Shown: positions 27,600-36,442 of the stretch, in pieces | Layout: each line of letters starts with the position of its first letter | Numbering within the stretch: the stretch's first letter is position 1 | DNA from: B18-G4 sp032250805 | GTDB taxonomy: Bacteria > Bacteroidota > Bacteroidia > Bacteroidales > B18-G4 | DNA length: 64,000 nt | NCBI GenBank assembly: GCA_032250805.1 | Contig: JAVVEM010000002.1 | Span: 57,415-121,414 of the forward strand | Reading direction: 5' to 3' | The notes under the pieces: model-generated | The model's input: only the letters and a program-made list of their open reading frames with translations | Databases searched by the model: none | What the model was told of the DNA's origin: nothing | Program-made: the position numbers and the translations under genes

Positions 27600-28586
27600 T
27601 TAAAGGTTGCTGGGATTCAGGCTCAGCTTTTCAATTATTTTGTGTGCTACTTCCAGGGCATGATAGCCATCGTTAATCGTAACAGGAGGGGTAGTATCGT
27701 TCACGATCGCTTCATAAAATGTTTCCAGCTCCCTTTTGATCGCATTCACGGGTTTCACCTCCGGCTTTTCAAAAATAACCTGCTTGGGACTTTGCCCGTT
27801 CCCAACTTCCATGATCACTGCATAGGGACCGGCCTTTTCCGGATCAACATCTTTCATTTTCAGGATCTCTGTTTCCTTATCCAGAAAATCGACCGAGATG
27901 TAGGCATCTTTCTGAAAAAACCTTGACTTGCGCATATTTTTCATCGAAATACGGCTGGCTGTAAGGTTGGCCACACAACCATTGGTAAATTCGATGCGTG
28001 CATTGGCAATGTCGGGTGTGTTGCTAACCACAGGCACACCGCTGGCACTGATCCTGTGGATATCGGATTTCACCACACTCAGAACAATGTCGATATCATG
28101 TATCATAAGATCAAGCACAACCGGAACATCTGTGCCCCGCGGGTTGAACTGAGCAAGGCGGTGTGTTTCGATGAACATAGGTTGGTTAAAAAATGGCCTT
28201 GCAGCCATAAATGCGGGGTTGAACCGCTCGACATGGCCCACCTGAACCTTGATATGTGCTTCGTCCGAAAGGGCGATCAGTTTGCGTGCTTCTACGAGTG
28301 TGGTAACTACCGGTTTTTCTATAAACACGTGACGGGTTCGCCTGAGTGCCTCCGAAGCACACTCAAAATGCGATACTGTGGGTGTAACGATATCAACAAC
28401 CTCTACATCATCGATAAGCCCCGATAAGGTATCATAGCGTTTAATCCCAAATTCCTTTTCTACTTTGGCTGCATTCTCATCATCAGGGTCGTAGAATCCA
28501 CATAATTCATAATCCTTAATCTCTTTAATGCATTTAATATGGATCTTTCCAAGATGACCCGCTCCGAGCACTCCAATTTTCAACAT
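27600..28586 (-). CDS. Gfo/Idh/MocA-family oxidoreductase
   Basis: NAD(P)-dependent dehydrogenase of 328 residues. The start is the ATG at 28586 (MLKIGVLGAGHLG), which places the Rossmann GxGxxG at residues 8-13. The active-site signature HVFIEKPVVT carries the conserved EKP Lys, and the C-terminal domain has DLMIHDIDIVLSVV. The substrate is probably a sugar or sugar nucleotide given the sugar-transferase neighbour, but this is inference. The promoter-like box TACATTTG (28609-28602) lies 15 bases upstream. Confidence 0.88.
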   Translation of the reverse strand: MLKIGVLGAGHLGKIHIKCIKEIKDYELCGFYDPDDENAAKVEKEFGIKRYDTLSGLIDDVEVVDIVTPTVSHFECASEALRRTRHVFIEKPVVTTLVEARKLIALSDEAHIKVQVGHVERFNPAFMAARPFFNQPMFIETHRLAQFNPRGTDVPVVLDLMIHDIDIVLSVVKSDIHRISASGVPVVSNTPDIANARIEFTNGCVANLTASRISMKNMRKSRFFQKDAYISVDFLDKETEILKMKDVDPEKAGPYAVIMEVGNGQSPKQVIFEKPEVKPVNAIKRELETFYEAIVNDTTPPVTINDGYHALEVAHKIIEKLSLNPSNL

Positions 28587-28601
28587 AAATATAAATTTTT
28601 G

Positions 28602-28609
28602 CAAATGTA
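28602..28609 (-). promoter_or_regulatory. Promoter -7 box of the Gfo/Idh - lipoprotein - sugar transferase unit
   Basis: On the minus strand TACATTTG matches TAnnTTTG. It ends 15 bases before the Gfo/Idh ATG, so the leader would be about 10 bases. The -33 element is not distinct. Confidence 0.45.
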
Positions 28610-28702
28610 ATTTTTTTAGCCATAAATCATAAGCGATTTTAGTATTTTCGCAGCGGGACCTCAATGTGCCCTACCGTAAAATTTATTTCTTTAAAGCAGC
28701 GC

Positions 28703-29350
28703 ATGATCGATTCATACAAGCATAAAGGATTACGAAAACATCTTGTAAATACGATAAAGGAAAAAGGTATCCGGAGTGAAGCGGTGCTCAATGCCATTGG
28801 AAAGATTCCCAGGCATCTTTTCATGGATTCATCCTTTCTGGAGTTTGCATACCAGGACAAGCCATTCCCGATCGGGTCGGGTCAAACCATCTCACAACCC
28901 TATACGGTAGCCTTTCAAACCGAACTCCTCAACGTGAGGCCAAAAGATAAGGTGCTTGAGATTGGAACAGGTTCAGGCTACCAGGCATGTGTGCTTGAGG
29001 AACTGGGAGCAAAAGTGTTCAGCATCGAAAGGCAAAAGAAACTTTACCTCAGAACAAAGAAATTACTCGCCGAACTTGGCTATAAGGCCAAACTCTTTTA
29101 TGGTGATGGTTATAAGGGTTTGCCGGCTTATGCCCCATTTGATAAGATACTTATCACAGCAGCGGCACCTGAACTGCCTGCTTCACTTAATGATCAACTC
29201 AAAACCGGAGGCATGATCGTGATCCCCGAAGGACATGGAGGTGTGCAGATCATGAGAAGATACATTAAAAATGATGATGGCAGCCTGAGCAGCGAAAACT
29301 ATGGCAGCTTCCAGTTTGTCCCTCTCTTACGCGAAACAGCCAATGACTAG
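28703..29350 (+). CDS. pcm: Protein-L-isoaspartate O-methyltransferase
   Basis: Repairs isoaspartyl damage in proteins using SAM. About 215 residues from the ATG at 28703 (MIDSYKHKGLRKHLV), which matches the family's usual N-terminus; an in-frame ATG at 28664 would add 13 residues. Motifs: HLFMDSSFLEFAYQDKPFPIGSGQTISQPYTVAF (substrate/isoAsp pocket, positions about 39-72), SAM-binding VLEIGTGSGYQACVL, ILITAAAPELP and GGMIVIPEG. It is four bases upstream of the next gene. Confidence 0.94.
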   Translation: MIDSYKHKGLRKHLVNTIKEKGIRSEAVLNAIGKIPRHLFMDSSFLEFAYQDKPFPIGSGQTISQPYTVAFQTELLNVRPKDKVLEIGTGSGYQACVLEELGAKVFSIERQKKLYLRTKKLLAELGYKAKLFYGDGYKGLPAYAPFDKILITAAAPELPASLNDQLKTGGMIVIPEGHGGVQIMRRYIKNDDGSLSSENYGSFQFVPLLRETAND

Positions 29351-29353
29351 CAA

Positions 29354-30112
29354 ATGATCAGAAAAGCAATTCTTGCCGGCTTACTCCTGACCCTCGCTTT
29401 ATCATTCATACAAGCACAGGATGTTTATTCGCTCGGGCCCGCCGATACTGAAACAATTTACCCTTCCGATACCAGGATATTTCCCTGCAAGTGGCGAAAG
29501 AAAAAAACCGCTCCGGCAATATCCGGAATTCATCTGCAGGAAATCAGCCGGACCAATCAGGCCCTGGAAATTGCATTGAATAAATACCCTGTGACGTTAT
29601 TGGAGAAAAACTTAAAAAAGATCTACATTGTAAGTACCATGCGTTTTTTTAATCTTGATTATGGTGGTACCTATTTTAGGAAAAATGTTTATATAACAAA
29701 CAATGGTATTGAAAACGGCTATACGCAGAAATATATTGAAGGCACCTTTCACCACGAATTTTCCAGCATACTTTTAATACGCCATAAAAAGCATTTCGAC
29801 GTAAAAGCCTGGCACAAAGCCAACCCCGAAGGTTTCAATTATGGCAAAGGCGGGCTCGAAGCACTTAAAACAGAAAATGCAAGCGTAGAACTCGACTCAA
29901 GCCTCTTTCATATGGGTTTCCTGAGCCGGTACTCCCTGGCATCAGTTGAAGAAGATTTTAATTGTTATGCGGAGTATTTATTCCTGTCTGATCATGCATT
30001 CTGGAAAGCCTGGGATGAACATGAGGCCATCAGGGCAAAGACCAATATAATTATCGCCTTCTTCTCGTCATTAAACCCTGTTTTCAGTTTCGTATATTTT
30101 AAGGATATTTGA
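29354..30112 (+). CDS. Exported protein with a zinc-metallopeptidase-like motif, unknown function
   Basis: A 252-residue protein with a signal peptide (about residues 1-21, ending IQAQ). The central segment TFHHEFSSILLIRH places an HHE pair as in zincins, and a later segment VEEDFNCYAEYLF resembles the distal Glu helix of such enzymes. However, the canonical second His of HExxH is replaced by Ser, so activity is uncertain. The fold call is a weak inference from these two motifs. It is cotranscribed with pcm (start four bases after the pcm stop). Confidence 0.6.
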   Translation: MIRKAILAGLLLTLALSFIQAQDVYSLGPADTETIYPSDTRIFPCKWRKKKTAPAISGIHLQEISRTNQALEIALNKYPVTLLEKNLKKIYIVSTMRFFNLDYGGTYFRKNVYITNNGIENGYTQKYIEGTFHHEFSSILLIRHKKHFDVKAWHKANPEGFNYGKGGLEALKTENASVELDSSLFHMGFLSRYSLASVEEDFNCYAEYLFLSDHAFWKAWDEHEAIRAKTNIIIAFFSSLNPVFSFVYFKDI

Positions 30113-30144
30113 GCAGCATATTATCAGATGAACGAGCTGCCCGG

Positions 30145-30185
30145 CCAAAAAACAAAACCCGGCCAATGAACACATCAGCCGGGTT
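30145..30185 (-). terminator. Terminator between convergent genes
   Basis: Perfect 8-bp stem AACCCGGC (30156-30163) with GCCGGGTT (30178-30185) and a 14-base loop. On the minus strand it is followed by TTTTGTTTTTTGG, so it terminates the frame-broken lipoprotein gene; on the plus strand the following sequence is only weakly T-rich. Confidence 0.8.
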
Positions 30186-30220
30186 GTTATAATAAGATTT
30201 GATTTCCTTTTGTACTGCTG

Positions 30221-30653
30221 CTATTTCCCTGTAACATTCACAGTAGTCGTAACGACAAAGCTTTCGCCAACATGCACCCCTGATTTGATATTACCGGTAA
30301 TTGCAAAAGACCATAAACCACCCAATTTGGGGAAATAGTTTGAGAAGGTAAATGGTGAGCCGGTAGTCATGATCTGTCCGCTTCCAATATACTCTTCTCT
30401 TCCAAGGCCACCCGGATAGGTAACGATCACCTTTATCATTTCCCAATCGTCGGTAACGCAGGTAATGTAGAAGTCGAGCAGCTCAACACCACCTGTTTGC
30501 ACAACAAGGTATGTTGGTGAAAAAGTAGGTGTGTAGGCAGCGGGCGGAGGTGTCGGAGCAGGTTCATCCTCATCTTTTTTTGCAGGATGACAGCACCATG
30601 ACAGTACTCATGAGCAATATGCCCATAAGGAAAAATAGTCTTGTTCTCTTCAT
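30221..30653 (-). pseudogene. Small lipoprotein gene broken by a one-base insertion in a poly-A tract
   Basis: An ATG at 30653 begins a standard lipoprotein signal (MKRTRLFFLMGILL... lipobox LSSC) that ends after CKKR at a stop. Seven A's (30575-30581, minus strand) are present where six would continue as CKKDEDEPAPTPPPAAYTP, directly joining the open frame down to 30221. The joined protein would be about 143 residues: lipoprotein signal, acidic/Pro-rich linker, then a beta-rich domain (VELLDFYITCVTDDWEMIKV ... TTTVNVTG). No family was recognised. A good promoter and a terminator flank it, so the gene is probably real and the frame break is either an assembly error or slippage-prone. Confidence 0.7.
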
Positions 30654-30697
30654 GTTTTTTGGTTTAAGGTTATGAAATTGTTTGTTTATTAAAGGAT

Positions 30698-30705
30698 CAA
30701 ATATA
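30698..30705 (-). promoter_or_regulatory. Promoter -7 box of the frame-broken lipoprotein gene
   Basis: TATATTTG on the minus strand fits TAnnTTTG, with a TTTTTG 21 bases upstream as a -33 candidate. It lies about 45 bases before the ATG at 30653. Confidence 0.5.
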
Positions 30706-30803
30706 GGAATATAAAATATTCAAATGCAAAAATTATTTACAACAAAAAAACAATTAAACGGAAAATCGCCAAAAAAGATACAGAGCAGAATAAAGAAATA
30801 CAA

Positions 30804-31469
30804 TTATTCGAAAGCTTCAATGGCATCTGCCAATATTGCAAGGGCTTCCTCTTTTTCACCAAATCCTTTACTGCTGAGTTTTCCCGGGCCTTTATAATTG
30901 GCAAACCAAATGCTGAGTATTTCTTTCAATCCGGCAAACTCCTTTTCAAGTTCATCCATCGAGTCAATATCTGAAAATGCGGAATCTAACGATACAGCAA
31001 TTAATTTATCATCCTGCTCACCCCTGTCGACCAGGTACAGCACCCCGATAATCCTGCACCTGACCACACTTCCCCTTTCATAGGGCGGTCCCAGTACGAG
31101 TACATCAAGCGGATCGCCATCGCCACCTTTACTTTCCGGCAACAATGTGCGGGGAACCATGCCATAATTTGCCGGATAGCCCAGGTATCGGATATTGCGT
31201 GGATGACCATCAACAAATTCCCATTTCAGTTTTCCATCTGTTTTGTCTACCTCCCATTTTTCTATGCTTCCTGCCGGGATCTCGATAATGGCATTGATGT
31301 CGCCATTTTTATATAAGGCAGGAAAACCATCAATGTAGTGTGCATCACTTTCGATAACATATTCGCTTCTGATCAGGTCATTCCCCGGATTCGTGGTTTG
31401 ATGGCATGCAGTCTGAAAAAGAACGAATACCAGCAAGAGGAAAAGCAGTGTGATCCGGGATCGCTTCAT
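30804..31469 (-). CDS. ppa: Family I inorganic pyrophosphatase with a lipoprotein signal
   Basis: Hydrolyses pyrophosphate to phosphate. The protein is about 221 residues from the ATG at 31469. The catalytic signature DGDPLDVLVL (residues 117-126) and supporting residues (EIPAGSIEKWEVDK, YPANYGMVP) are intact. Unusually, the first 22 residues form a lipoprotein signal peptide with lipobox (FQTAC, Cys22), predicting an envelope-anchored enzyme and not the cytosolic housekeeping form. A Met nine residues upstream (31496) is less likely. It follows miaA closely on the same strand. Confidence 0.9.
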   Translation of the reverse strand: MKRSRITLLFLLLVFVLFQTACHQTTNPGNDLIRSEYVIESDAHYIDGFPALYKNGDINAIIEIPAGSIEKWEVDKTDGKLKWEFVDGHPRNIRYLGYPANYGMVPRTLLPESKGGDGDPLDVLVLGPPYERGSVVRCRIIGVLYLVDRGEQDDKLIAVSLDSAFSDIDSMDELEKEFAGLKEILSIWFANYKGPGKLSSKGFGEKEEALAILADAIEAFE

Positions 31470-31499
31470 TTTACAATAAATTCTTAAACCATGCATTTG

Positions 31500-32411
31500 T
31501 CAGGAATTAATGATGTGGATAATATCATTTAGCTTTTGGTTCAGTGGTAGTTTTCCATCGATCCAAACAATTTTTACACCCCTCTTTTCCATCCGCCGGT
31601 ACCAGGTCATCTGCCGCTTGGCAAACTGGTGTATGGCTGTATTGAGTCGCTGGACCATATCATTATAATTGATCTTTCCGGTAACATATTGTGTGAGAAA
31701 TTTATATTCGAGGCCATAAAACTCGAGTTGTTCAGGCTGCAGGCCGGCTTTAAGCAAGGTCTTCACTTCTTCCACCATTCCTTCCTCAAGCCTTTGCTTT
31801 AAACGTTTAGTGATCCTGCTGCGGATATCCTTCCTGGGAAGTGATATGCCAAAAACCAGATGACCGGTCTGACCCAAAATATTTCGAATTTCAGAACCAT
31901 GGTCAGTGCCGGCAGCAATTTCAATGGCCCTGATCAACCGCTCCCGGTTGCTTGTATCCGTAACATTATGAACATCGCGGAGCAAGTTGAGCCGCTCCGC
32001 CAATTCGCTGTCGGTTAAAGCATGCAGTTCTTTTCTTAATTGGCCGTTCACAGGAGCCTCACTCAATTGGTACGCTAAAATTACAGATTCGAGATACATG
32101 CCTGTCCCCCCGCACATGATGGCGTGTCTGCCACGGCTTCTGATGTCTTCAAATGCTGCACAAAAATCCTGCTGAAAGCGAAAAAGGTTATATTCTTCAC
32201 CCGGGTCGGCGATATCAATCAGATGAAAAGGAATATGATTGTCATTTACAATATAGTCGTCAAGGTCTTTACCGGTGCCAAGATCCATGCCCCGGTATAC
32301 CTGCCGCGAATCGGCACTAATAATCTCGCCACCAATGGCATCGGCCAGCGCTGCGGCAAGGCTTGTCTTTCCGGTTGCCGTTGGTCCCAGTATTGTAATA
32401 AGCCTGTTCAT
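31500..32411 (-). CDS. miaA: tRNA dimethylallyltransferase
   Basis: Adds a dimethylallyl group to A37 of tRNAs reading UNN codons. The 303-residue protein has the P-loop GPTATGKT at residues 9-16, the DSRQVYRGMDLGTGK segment, MCGGTGMYLESV and the C-terminal FAKRQMTWYRR tRNA-binding motif. The start overlaps the glycosyltransferase stop by four bases (ATGA). Confidence 0.96.
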   Translation of the reverse strand: MNRLITILGPTATGKTSLAAALADAIGGEIISADSRQVYRGMDLGTGKDLDDYIVNDNHIPFHLIDIADPGEEYNLFRFQQDFCAAFEDIRSRGRHAIMCGGTGMYLESVILAYQLSEAPVNGQLRKELHALTDSELAERLNLLRDVHNVTDTSNRERLIRAIEIAAGTDHGSEIRNILGQTGHLVFGISLPRKDIRSRITKRLKQRLEEGMVEEVKTLLKAGLQPEQLEFYGLEYKFLTQYVTGKINYNDMVQRLNTAIHQFAKRQMTWYRRMEKRGVKIVWIDGKLPLNQKLNDIIHIINS

Positions 32412-33622
32412 TTTACATGGTTCTCAAGCTGGTATCTTTCTTCAATATGTACGAGAAGATCGCGCAAAGCATTTAATTGCTCAACCGAAAGATCATCAAA
32501 GTTAAAGCCACTGGTTAAAAAATCAAATTTTTCCAAAGCCAGGGGGTAATGATCCCTGAATAAAGCAAGTAAAGCATCAGCATCACTAAAGCCTTGCCTT
32601 TTACTTTTATATTTTAAAAATTGCAATATCCTCAAACCGTCAACCTTATCGCGACAAGCCCTTCTGAACCCTTCAATATTCCTGTTATTGTTCCGCAATG
32701 GTTGCCAGGGATCCTTCCAGGTAAGGATATCTCTGAAAAACTCATCCATTGGCAACGGCACATTCTTTTCAAAAAGGATATTGAATAAATCATATGTTTC
32801 TTTTACCTGGTCGAATAATGTGTGGTGATAAACCGGGTAAGTTGCCCAGTCGCCTGCCGCTCCCCTGATCATGGCCGGACCGGTACCGAAGAAGACGCGA
32901 TCCGAAAATCGTGCTGCCGGATAAACCTTTTCGTCATTCCATTTTAGCAGCTTCCCGTATTTGCATAGTTTTTGCAAAAAATAAAAATCCTCACCACTTT
33001 TTTTGGGTGTCATGCCCCCGATAGCTTTATAGGCCCTGACGGGCAAAGCCATTGCCGACCCCAGTGCAGTAAAGCTGTACGGACTCATTATTCGCCACAG
33101 GTTAATGGCATAATTCCGCATATATATCTCATATCGCAGGATGGCTCTGTCTTCTGCTTCTTTGCCGGTAAGTTTGTGATAATAAGGCACAGAGAGGCCG
33201 ACTGCATCCGGATGTTGCACAAAATTATCCATTACCGATGAAAAATACCCCTCATTAAAAGAGGTATCCCCATCAAGCGTAATCATGATATCTTCATCGC
33301 CTGATTCACCCAAAACTGCATCCATACATGTTTTTCTGGCCCAGCCTACCCCCAGATGTTTTTCGCTCCAGGCCTTGCCCTTTCCCGACTTATCGATCAC
33401 TTTAATATCAAAATTGCAATGTTTATTCAGGAAAGATATCGATTCCTGGTTCCGCTCACAAACTTCCTTTTTATCACTATCCTCCCACCAGCTTTCGGGC
33501 TGGTTTACACAGAAATAAACCTTAAAGTTTTTGGTATCCTGTTGCTCAATATTATCCAGAAGGGCCGGGAGGTGATCCAGCTCATCCATCAGGGGAATGC
33601 ATATGTGAAGAAAATCGGACAT
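32408..33622 (-). CDS. Family 2 glycosyltransferase
   Basis: A 404-residue GT-A-type transferase, apparently cytoplasmic with no TM segment. The nucleotide-sugar site reads ITLDGDTSFNEGYF (DxD-type motif DGD), preceded by GKGKAWSEKHLGVGWARK, and the acceptor region has GGMTPKKSGEDFYFLQKL (EDF motif). The C-terminal about 150 residues are less conserved. The sugar and acceptor cannot be read from sequence. It is translationally coupled to miaA, which is odd for function but may simply reflect gene packing. Confidence 0.85.
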   Translation of the reverse strand: MSDFLHICIPLMDELDHLPALLDNIEQQDTKNFKVYFCVNQPESWWEDSDKKEVCERNQESISFLNKHCNFDIKVIDKSGKGKAWSEKHLGVGWARKTCMDAVLGESGDEDIMITLDGDTSFNEGYFSSVMDNFVQHPDAVGLSVPYYHKLTGKEAEDRAILRYEIYMRNYAINLWRIMSPYSFTALGSAMALPVRAYKAIGGMTPKKSGEDFYFLQKLCKYGKLLKWNDEKVYPAARFSDRVFFGTGPAMIRGAAGDWATYPVYHHTLFDQVKETYDLFNILFEKNVPLPMDEFFRDILTWKDPWQPLRNNNRNIEGFRRACRDKVDGLRILQFLKYKSKRQGFSDADALLALFRDHYPLALEKFDFLTSGFNFDDLSVEQLNALRDLLVHIEERYQLENHVK

Positions 33623-33735
33623 GAAATAATAAATATTTAACCGGGAATAAGCTCATTCAGACTCAAATCACAGGTTTTAAATACGTCTTAGGTGCCGAAA
33701 TTCGTTAATTTTCCTTTATTTCTGAGCCGGGATCC

Positions 33736-33764
33736 ATTGTTTTGATGAATTATACTTATTTTTG
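33736..33764 (+). promoter_or_regulatory. Promoter of the aromatic amino acid hydroxylase gene
   Basis: TATTTTTG (33757-33764) matches TAnnTTTG, with ATTG (33736-33739) 17 bases upstream as a -33 candidate. The -7 box is 32 bases before the ATG at 33797. Confidence 0.55.
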
Positions 33765-33796
33765 AGTCAATTTAAAACGTTTCTAAATAAGATATT

Positions 33797-35545
33797 ATGG
33801 AAATGAATGAAGTTCTGGAGAAGTTGCCAAAGCATCTTCTCGACCTGGTGATTGATCAGCCATACAATGAGTATACGGCACAGGATCATGCATTGTGGCG
33901 TTACGTAATGCAACAAAATGTGCGTTATCTGGGCAGGATGGCGCATGGTTCTTATACCGGAGGATTGCAAAAGACCGGCATCAGCATCGACCGCATCCCG
34001 CATATGTACGGCATGAACCGTATCCTGAAAGAGATCGGTTGGGCGGCAGTTTCAGTTGACGGATTCATTCCACCCTCAGCATTTATGGAGTTTCAGGCAT
34101 ACAATGTGCTGGTGATCGCTGCAGATATCCGGCCAATCGGCCAGATCGAATACACACCGGCACCCGACATCATCCATGAGGCTGCTGGCCATGCCCCCAT
34201 TATTGCCGATAGTGAATATGCCGAATATCTTCGGTTGTTTGGCGAAGTTGGCAGCAAGGCCTTTTCTTCGGCCGACAACCACAAGGTTTACGAGGCCATC
34301 AGGCATCTTTCCATATTAAAAACAAATCCCTATTCAACAAAAGAAGATATAACCAGGGCAGAGCAGGAGCTTCACACGCTCGAAGCGGGCCTTGGCGAGC
34401 CTTCCGAAATGTCGCTGATCAGGAATCTTCACTGGTGGACGGTTGAATACGGGCTTATTGGCGAAATAAACAAGCCAAAGATCTATGGTGCAGGATTACT
34501 ATCATCGATCGGTGAAAGCAAACATGCCCTGAGCGATAAGGTGAGAAAGCTGCACTATGATATTGCAGCAAAGGACTTTAATTTTGATATTACGACAATG
34601 CAGCCCCAGCTTTTTGTTACGCCTGATTTTGCTCATCTTACATCTGTATTGAAAGAATTTGAGGAGAAAATGGCCATGAAAAGGGGCGGACTTTATGGCA
34701 TTGGCAAAGCCATCGAATCAGAAAGCCATGCCACATGCAAATATTCTTCCGGATTGGAAGTTTCGGGAATATTTACCAGGGTGATCAAAAAAGGCAATGA
34801 GCCTGTATATATACAAACTACCGGACCGACTACGCTTAATTACACAAACAAATTGTTAAAAGGGCATGGAAAAGCTCAGCATCGGCATGGCTTTGGTTCG
34901 CCGGCAGGGAGATTTAAACATACCTCCACACCTCCAGAGTTACTAAACCACGGAGATTTGGAAAATACCGGTCTGGTCAATGGCCAGGCCTGCAGGTTAG
35001 AATTCGAATCGGGTGTACATGTGGCCGGAATACTTGTTTCCTCCCTTCATCAGGACGGTAAGCTGTTGTTGCTTACTTTTCGCGATTGCACTGTACAATA
35101 CCAGGATCAGATCCTGTTCGAACCGGATTGGGGCATTTACGATATGGCCGTCGGGTCAGAGATTGTTTCGTGTTATAATGGTCCGGCCGACCCTGACGCA
35201 TACGGCTTGAACTTTCCTGTACCACAGGAAAAAACACATAAGATCAGGCATAGCGATGAGCGAAAAAAACTGTTCGGCATGTACCAAACGCTAAGAGATA
35301 TGCGCGAAACAAAGAATGCAGATGCAGATCTGTCAGGTATCCTGGAAATATTGCGTACAAATTATCCTGACGACTGGCTGCTGAGCCTTGAAATTTATGA
35401 ATTTGCCGTAAAAACGAACGATGCTGCCCTGGCGGGCAAAGCTAAGCGCACTCTGGAAGACATCAGGCCGCAGCATCCTGAATATGCACATTTGATTGAT
35501 GAGGGAATCGTGGGTATCAACCCGGCGGCAATCCCCCAACCCTGA
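33797..35545 (+). CDS. Aromatic amino acid (phenylalanine) hydroxylase with a C-terminal extension
   Basis: Pterin- and iron-dependent hydroxylase, expected to convert phenylalanine to tyrosine with O2. In the 582-residue protein the catalytic core is in the first 300 residues, with the 2-His-1-Glu iron site: His127 and His132 in PDIIHEAAGHAP and Glu217 in LHWWTVEYG. The C-terminal about 270 residues are not part of the classical enzyme and carry no motif I recognise; such long forms occur in Bacteroidota. It is convergent with the flavin reductase/fumarylacetoacetase/HPPD/homogentisate dioxygenase cluster, placing it at the head of phenylalanine catabolism. Confidence 0.92.
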   Translation: MEMNEVLEKLPKHLLDLVIDQPYNEYTAQDHALWRYVMQQNVRYLGRMAHGSYTGGLQKTGISIDRIPHMYGMNRILKEIGWAAVSVDGFIPPSAFMEFQAYNVLVIAADIRPIGQIEYTPAPDIIHEAAGHAPIIADSEYAEYLRLFGEVGSKAFSSADNHKVYEAIRHLSILKTNPYSTKEDITRAEQELHTLEAGLGEPSEMSLIRNLHWWTVEYGLIGEINKPKIYGAGLLSSIGESKHALSDKVRKLHYDIAAKDFNFDITTMQPQLFVTPDFAHLTSVLKEFEEKMAMKRGGLYGIGKAIESESHATCKYSSGLEVSGIFTRVIKKGNEPVYIQTTGPTTLNYTNKLLKGHGKAQHRHGFGSPAGRFKHTSTPPELLNHGDLENTGLVNGQACRLEFESGVHVAGILVSSLHQDGKLLLLTFRDCTVQYQDQILFEPDWGIYDMAVGSEIVSCYNGPADPDAYGLNFPVPQEKTHKIRHSDERKKLFGMYQTLRDMRETKNADADLSGILEILRTNYPDDWLLSLEIYEFAVKTNDAALAGKAKRTLEDIRPQHPEYAHLIDEGIVGINPAAIPQP

Positions 35546-35579
35546 TCCCGCTGCAAGCGGCGGGGCATTATAAAGCGAA

Positions 35580-36437
35580 TTAGTTCTCCTGCGACATCAG
35601 CAATGCAAGGGCATGCTCCACATTGCCTTCAGCGATCATCTGTCGGGCAATAGTATGGATGGTTTCCTTATCAGCATTTTTCGTAAGGGTTTTTGCTTCC
35701 GCAATGCTTTCTTCATCAGGCATTTGTTCAAGATTACCAAGTTGACCAAGGTCATTGCCCGTAAGTACTTTACTCAACCTGATATGATCGGGCAAATGGT
35801 CGACACCTATGCCATGGGTGCTGAGTGGTTTTTTAACATCAAATATGGCCGGGCCAAAGGCTTCACAATAATGATCGCCGCCAAGCCGGCCCACCAGGCG
35901 CAACTTATGCTGATCGATCATTCCGTCGCTGTCTAAAACCTCATCAGCAACATGCATGATGAGTATCTCGCAAATAACAAGGTTACCAGCTCCTCCCTTA
36001 TCGCCTGTTTCAATCACGTCCCGTACCATGCATTCAAATTGTACCGGCGACTCCTTTACCCTGAATGGTTTCACTTTCTCAGAAGGCAGCATGGTAAGCC
36101 CCGACTTTAAAAATTCGTTGGTACCCTCCGGATATTCCGTACTGGCCAGGCTTACCTGCTGAACAATCTCCCTGGTTACGACATTGATGACCACCTCGGG
36201 CAGCTTTTTGATATTTTCGTAAGTATGCTTGGTGGTATTGTCTCTGCCTCTTCTTGAGGGTGAAAAAATAAGCGTTGTGGGATTTACGCCAAAGACATTA
36301 AAAAAACTGAAAGGCGAAAGGTTAGGTTTTCCGCGGCTGTTGAGTGTACTGGCAAAGGCAATCGGTCTGGGACTGATTGCACCCAGCAACAGCTTGTGAA
36401 GTTTTTGTACGGGTGTGGTTGCGGGTTCAAATTTCAT
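35580..36437 (-). CDS. Flavin reductase-like FMN-binding protein
   Basis: A 285-residue protein of the DIM6/NTAB flavin-reductase-like split-barrel family: LLGAISPRPIAFASTLNSRGKPNLSPFSFFNVF, then FSPSRRGRDNTTKHTYENI and the EFLKSGLTMLPSEKVKPF region, with a C-terminal extension. It probably binds FMN; the physiological role in tyrosine degradation is unknown, though genes of this type often sit with homogentisate pathway genes. It is the last gene of the hmgA-hppD-fahA unit and lies six bases after fahA. Confidence 0.88.
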   Translation of the reverse strand: MKFEPATTPVQKLHKLLLGAISPRPIAFASTLNSRGKPNLSPFSFFNVFGVNPTTLIFSPSRRGRDNTTKHTYENIKKLPEVVINVVTREIVQQVSLASTEYPEGTNEFLKSGLTMLPSEKVKPFRVKESPVQFECMVRDVIETGDKGGAGNLVICEILIMHVADEVLDSDGMIDQHKLRLVGRLGGDHYCEAFGPAIFDVKKPLSTHGIGVDHLPDHIRLSKVLTGNDLGQLGNLEQMPDEESIAEAKTLTKNADKETIHTIARQMIAEGNVEHALALLMSQEN

Positions 36438-36442
36438 GATCG

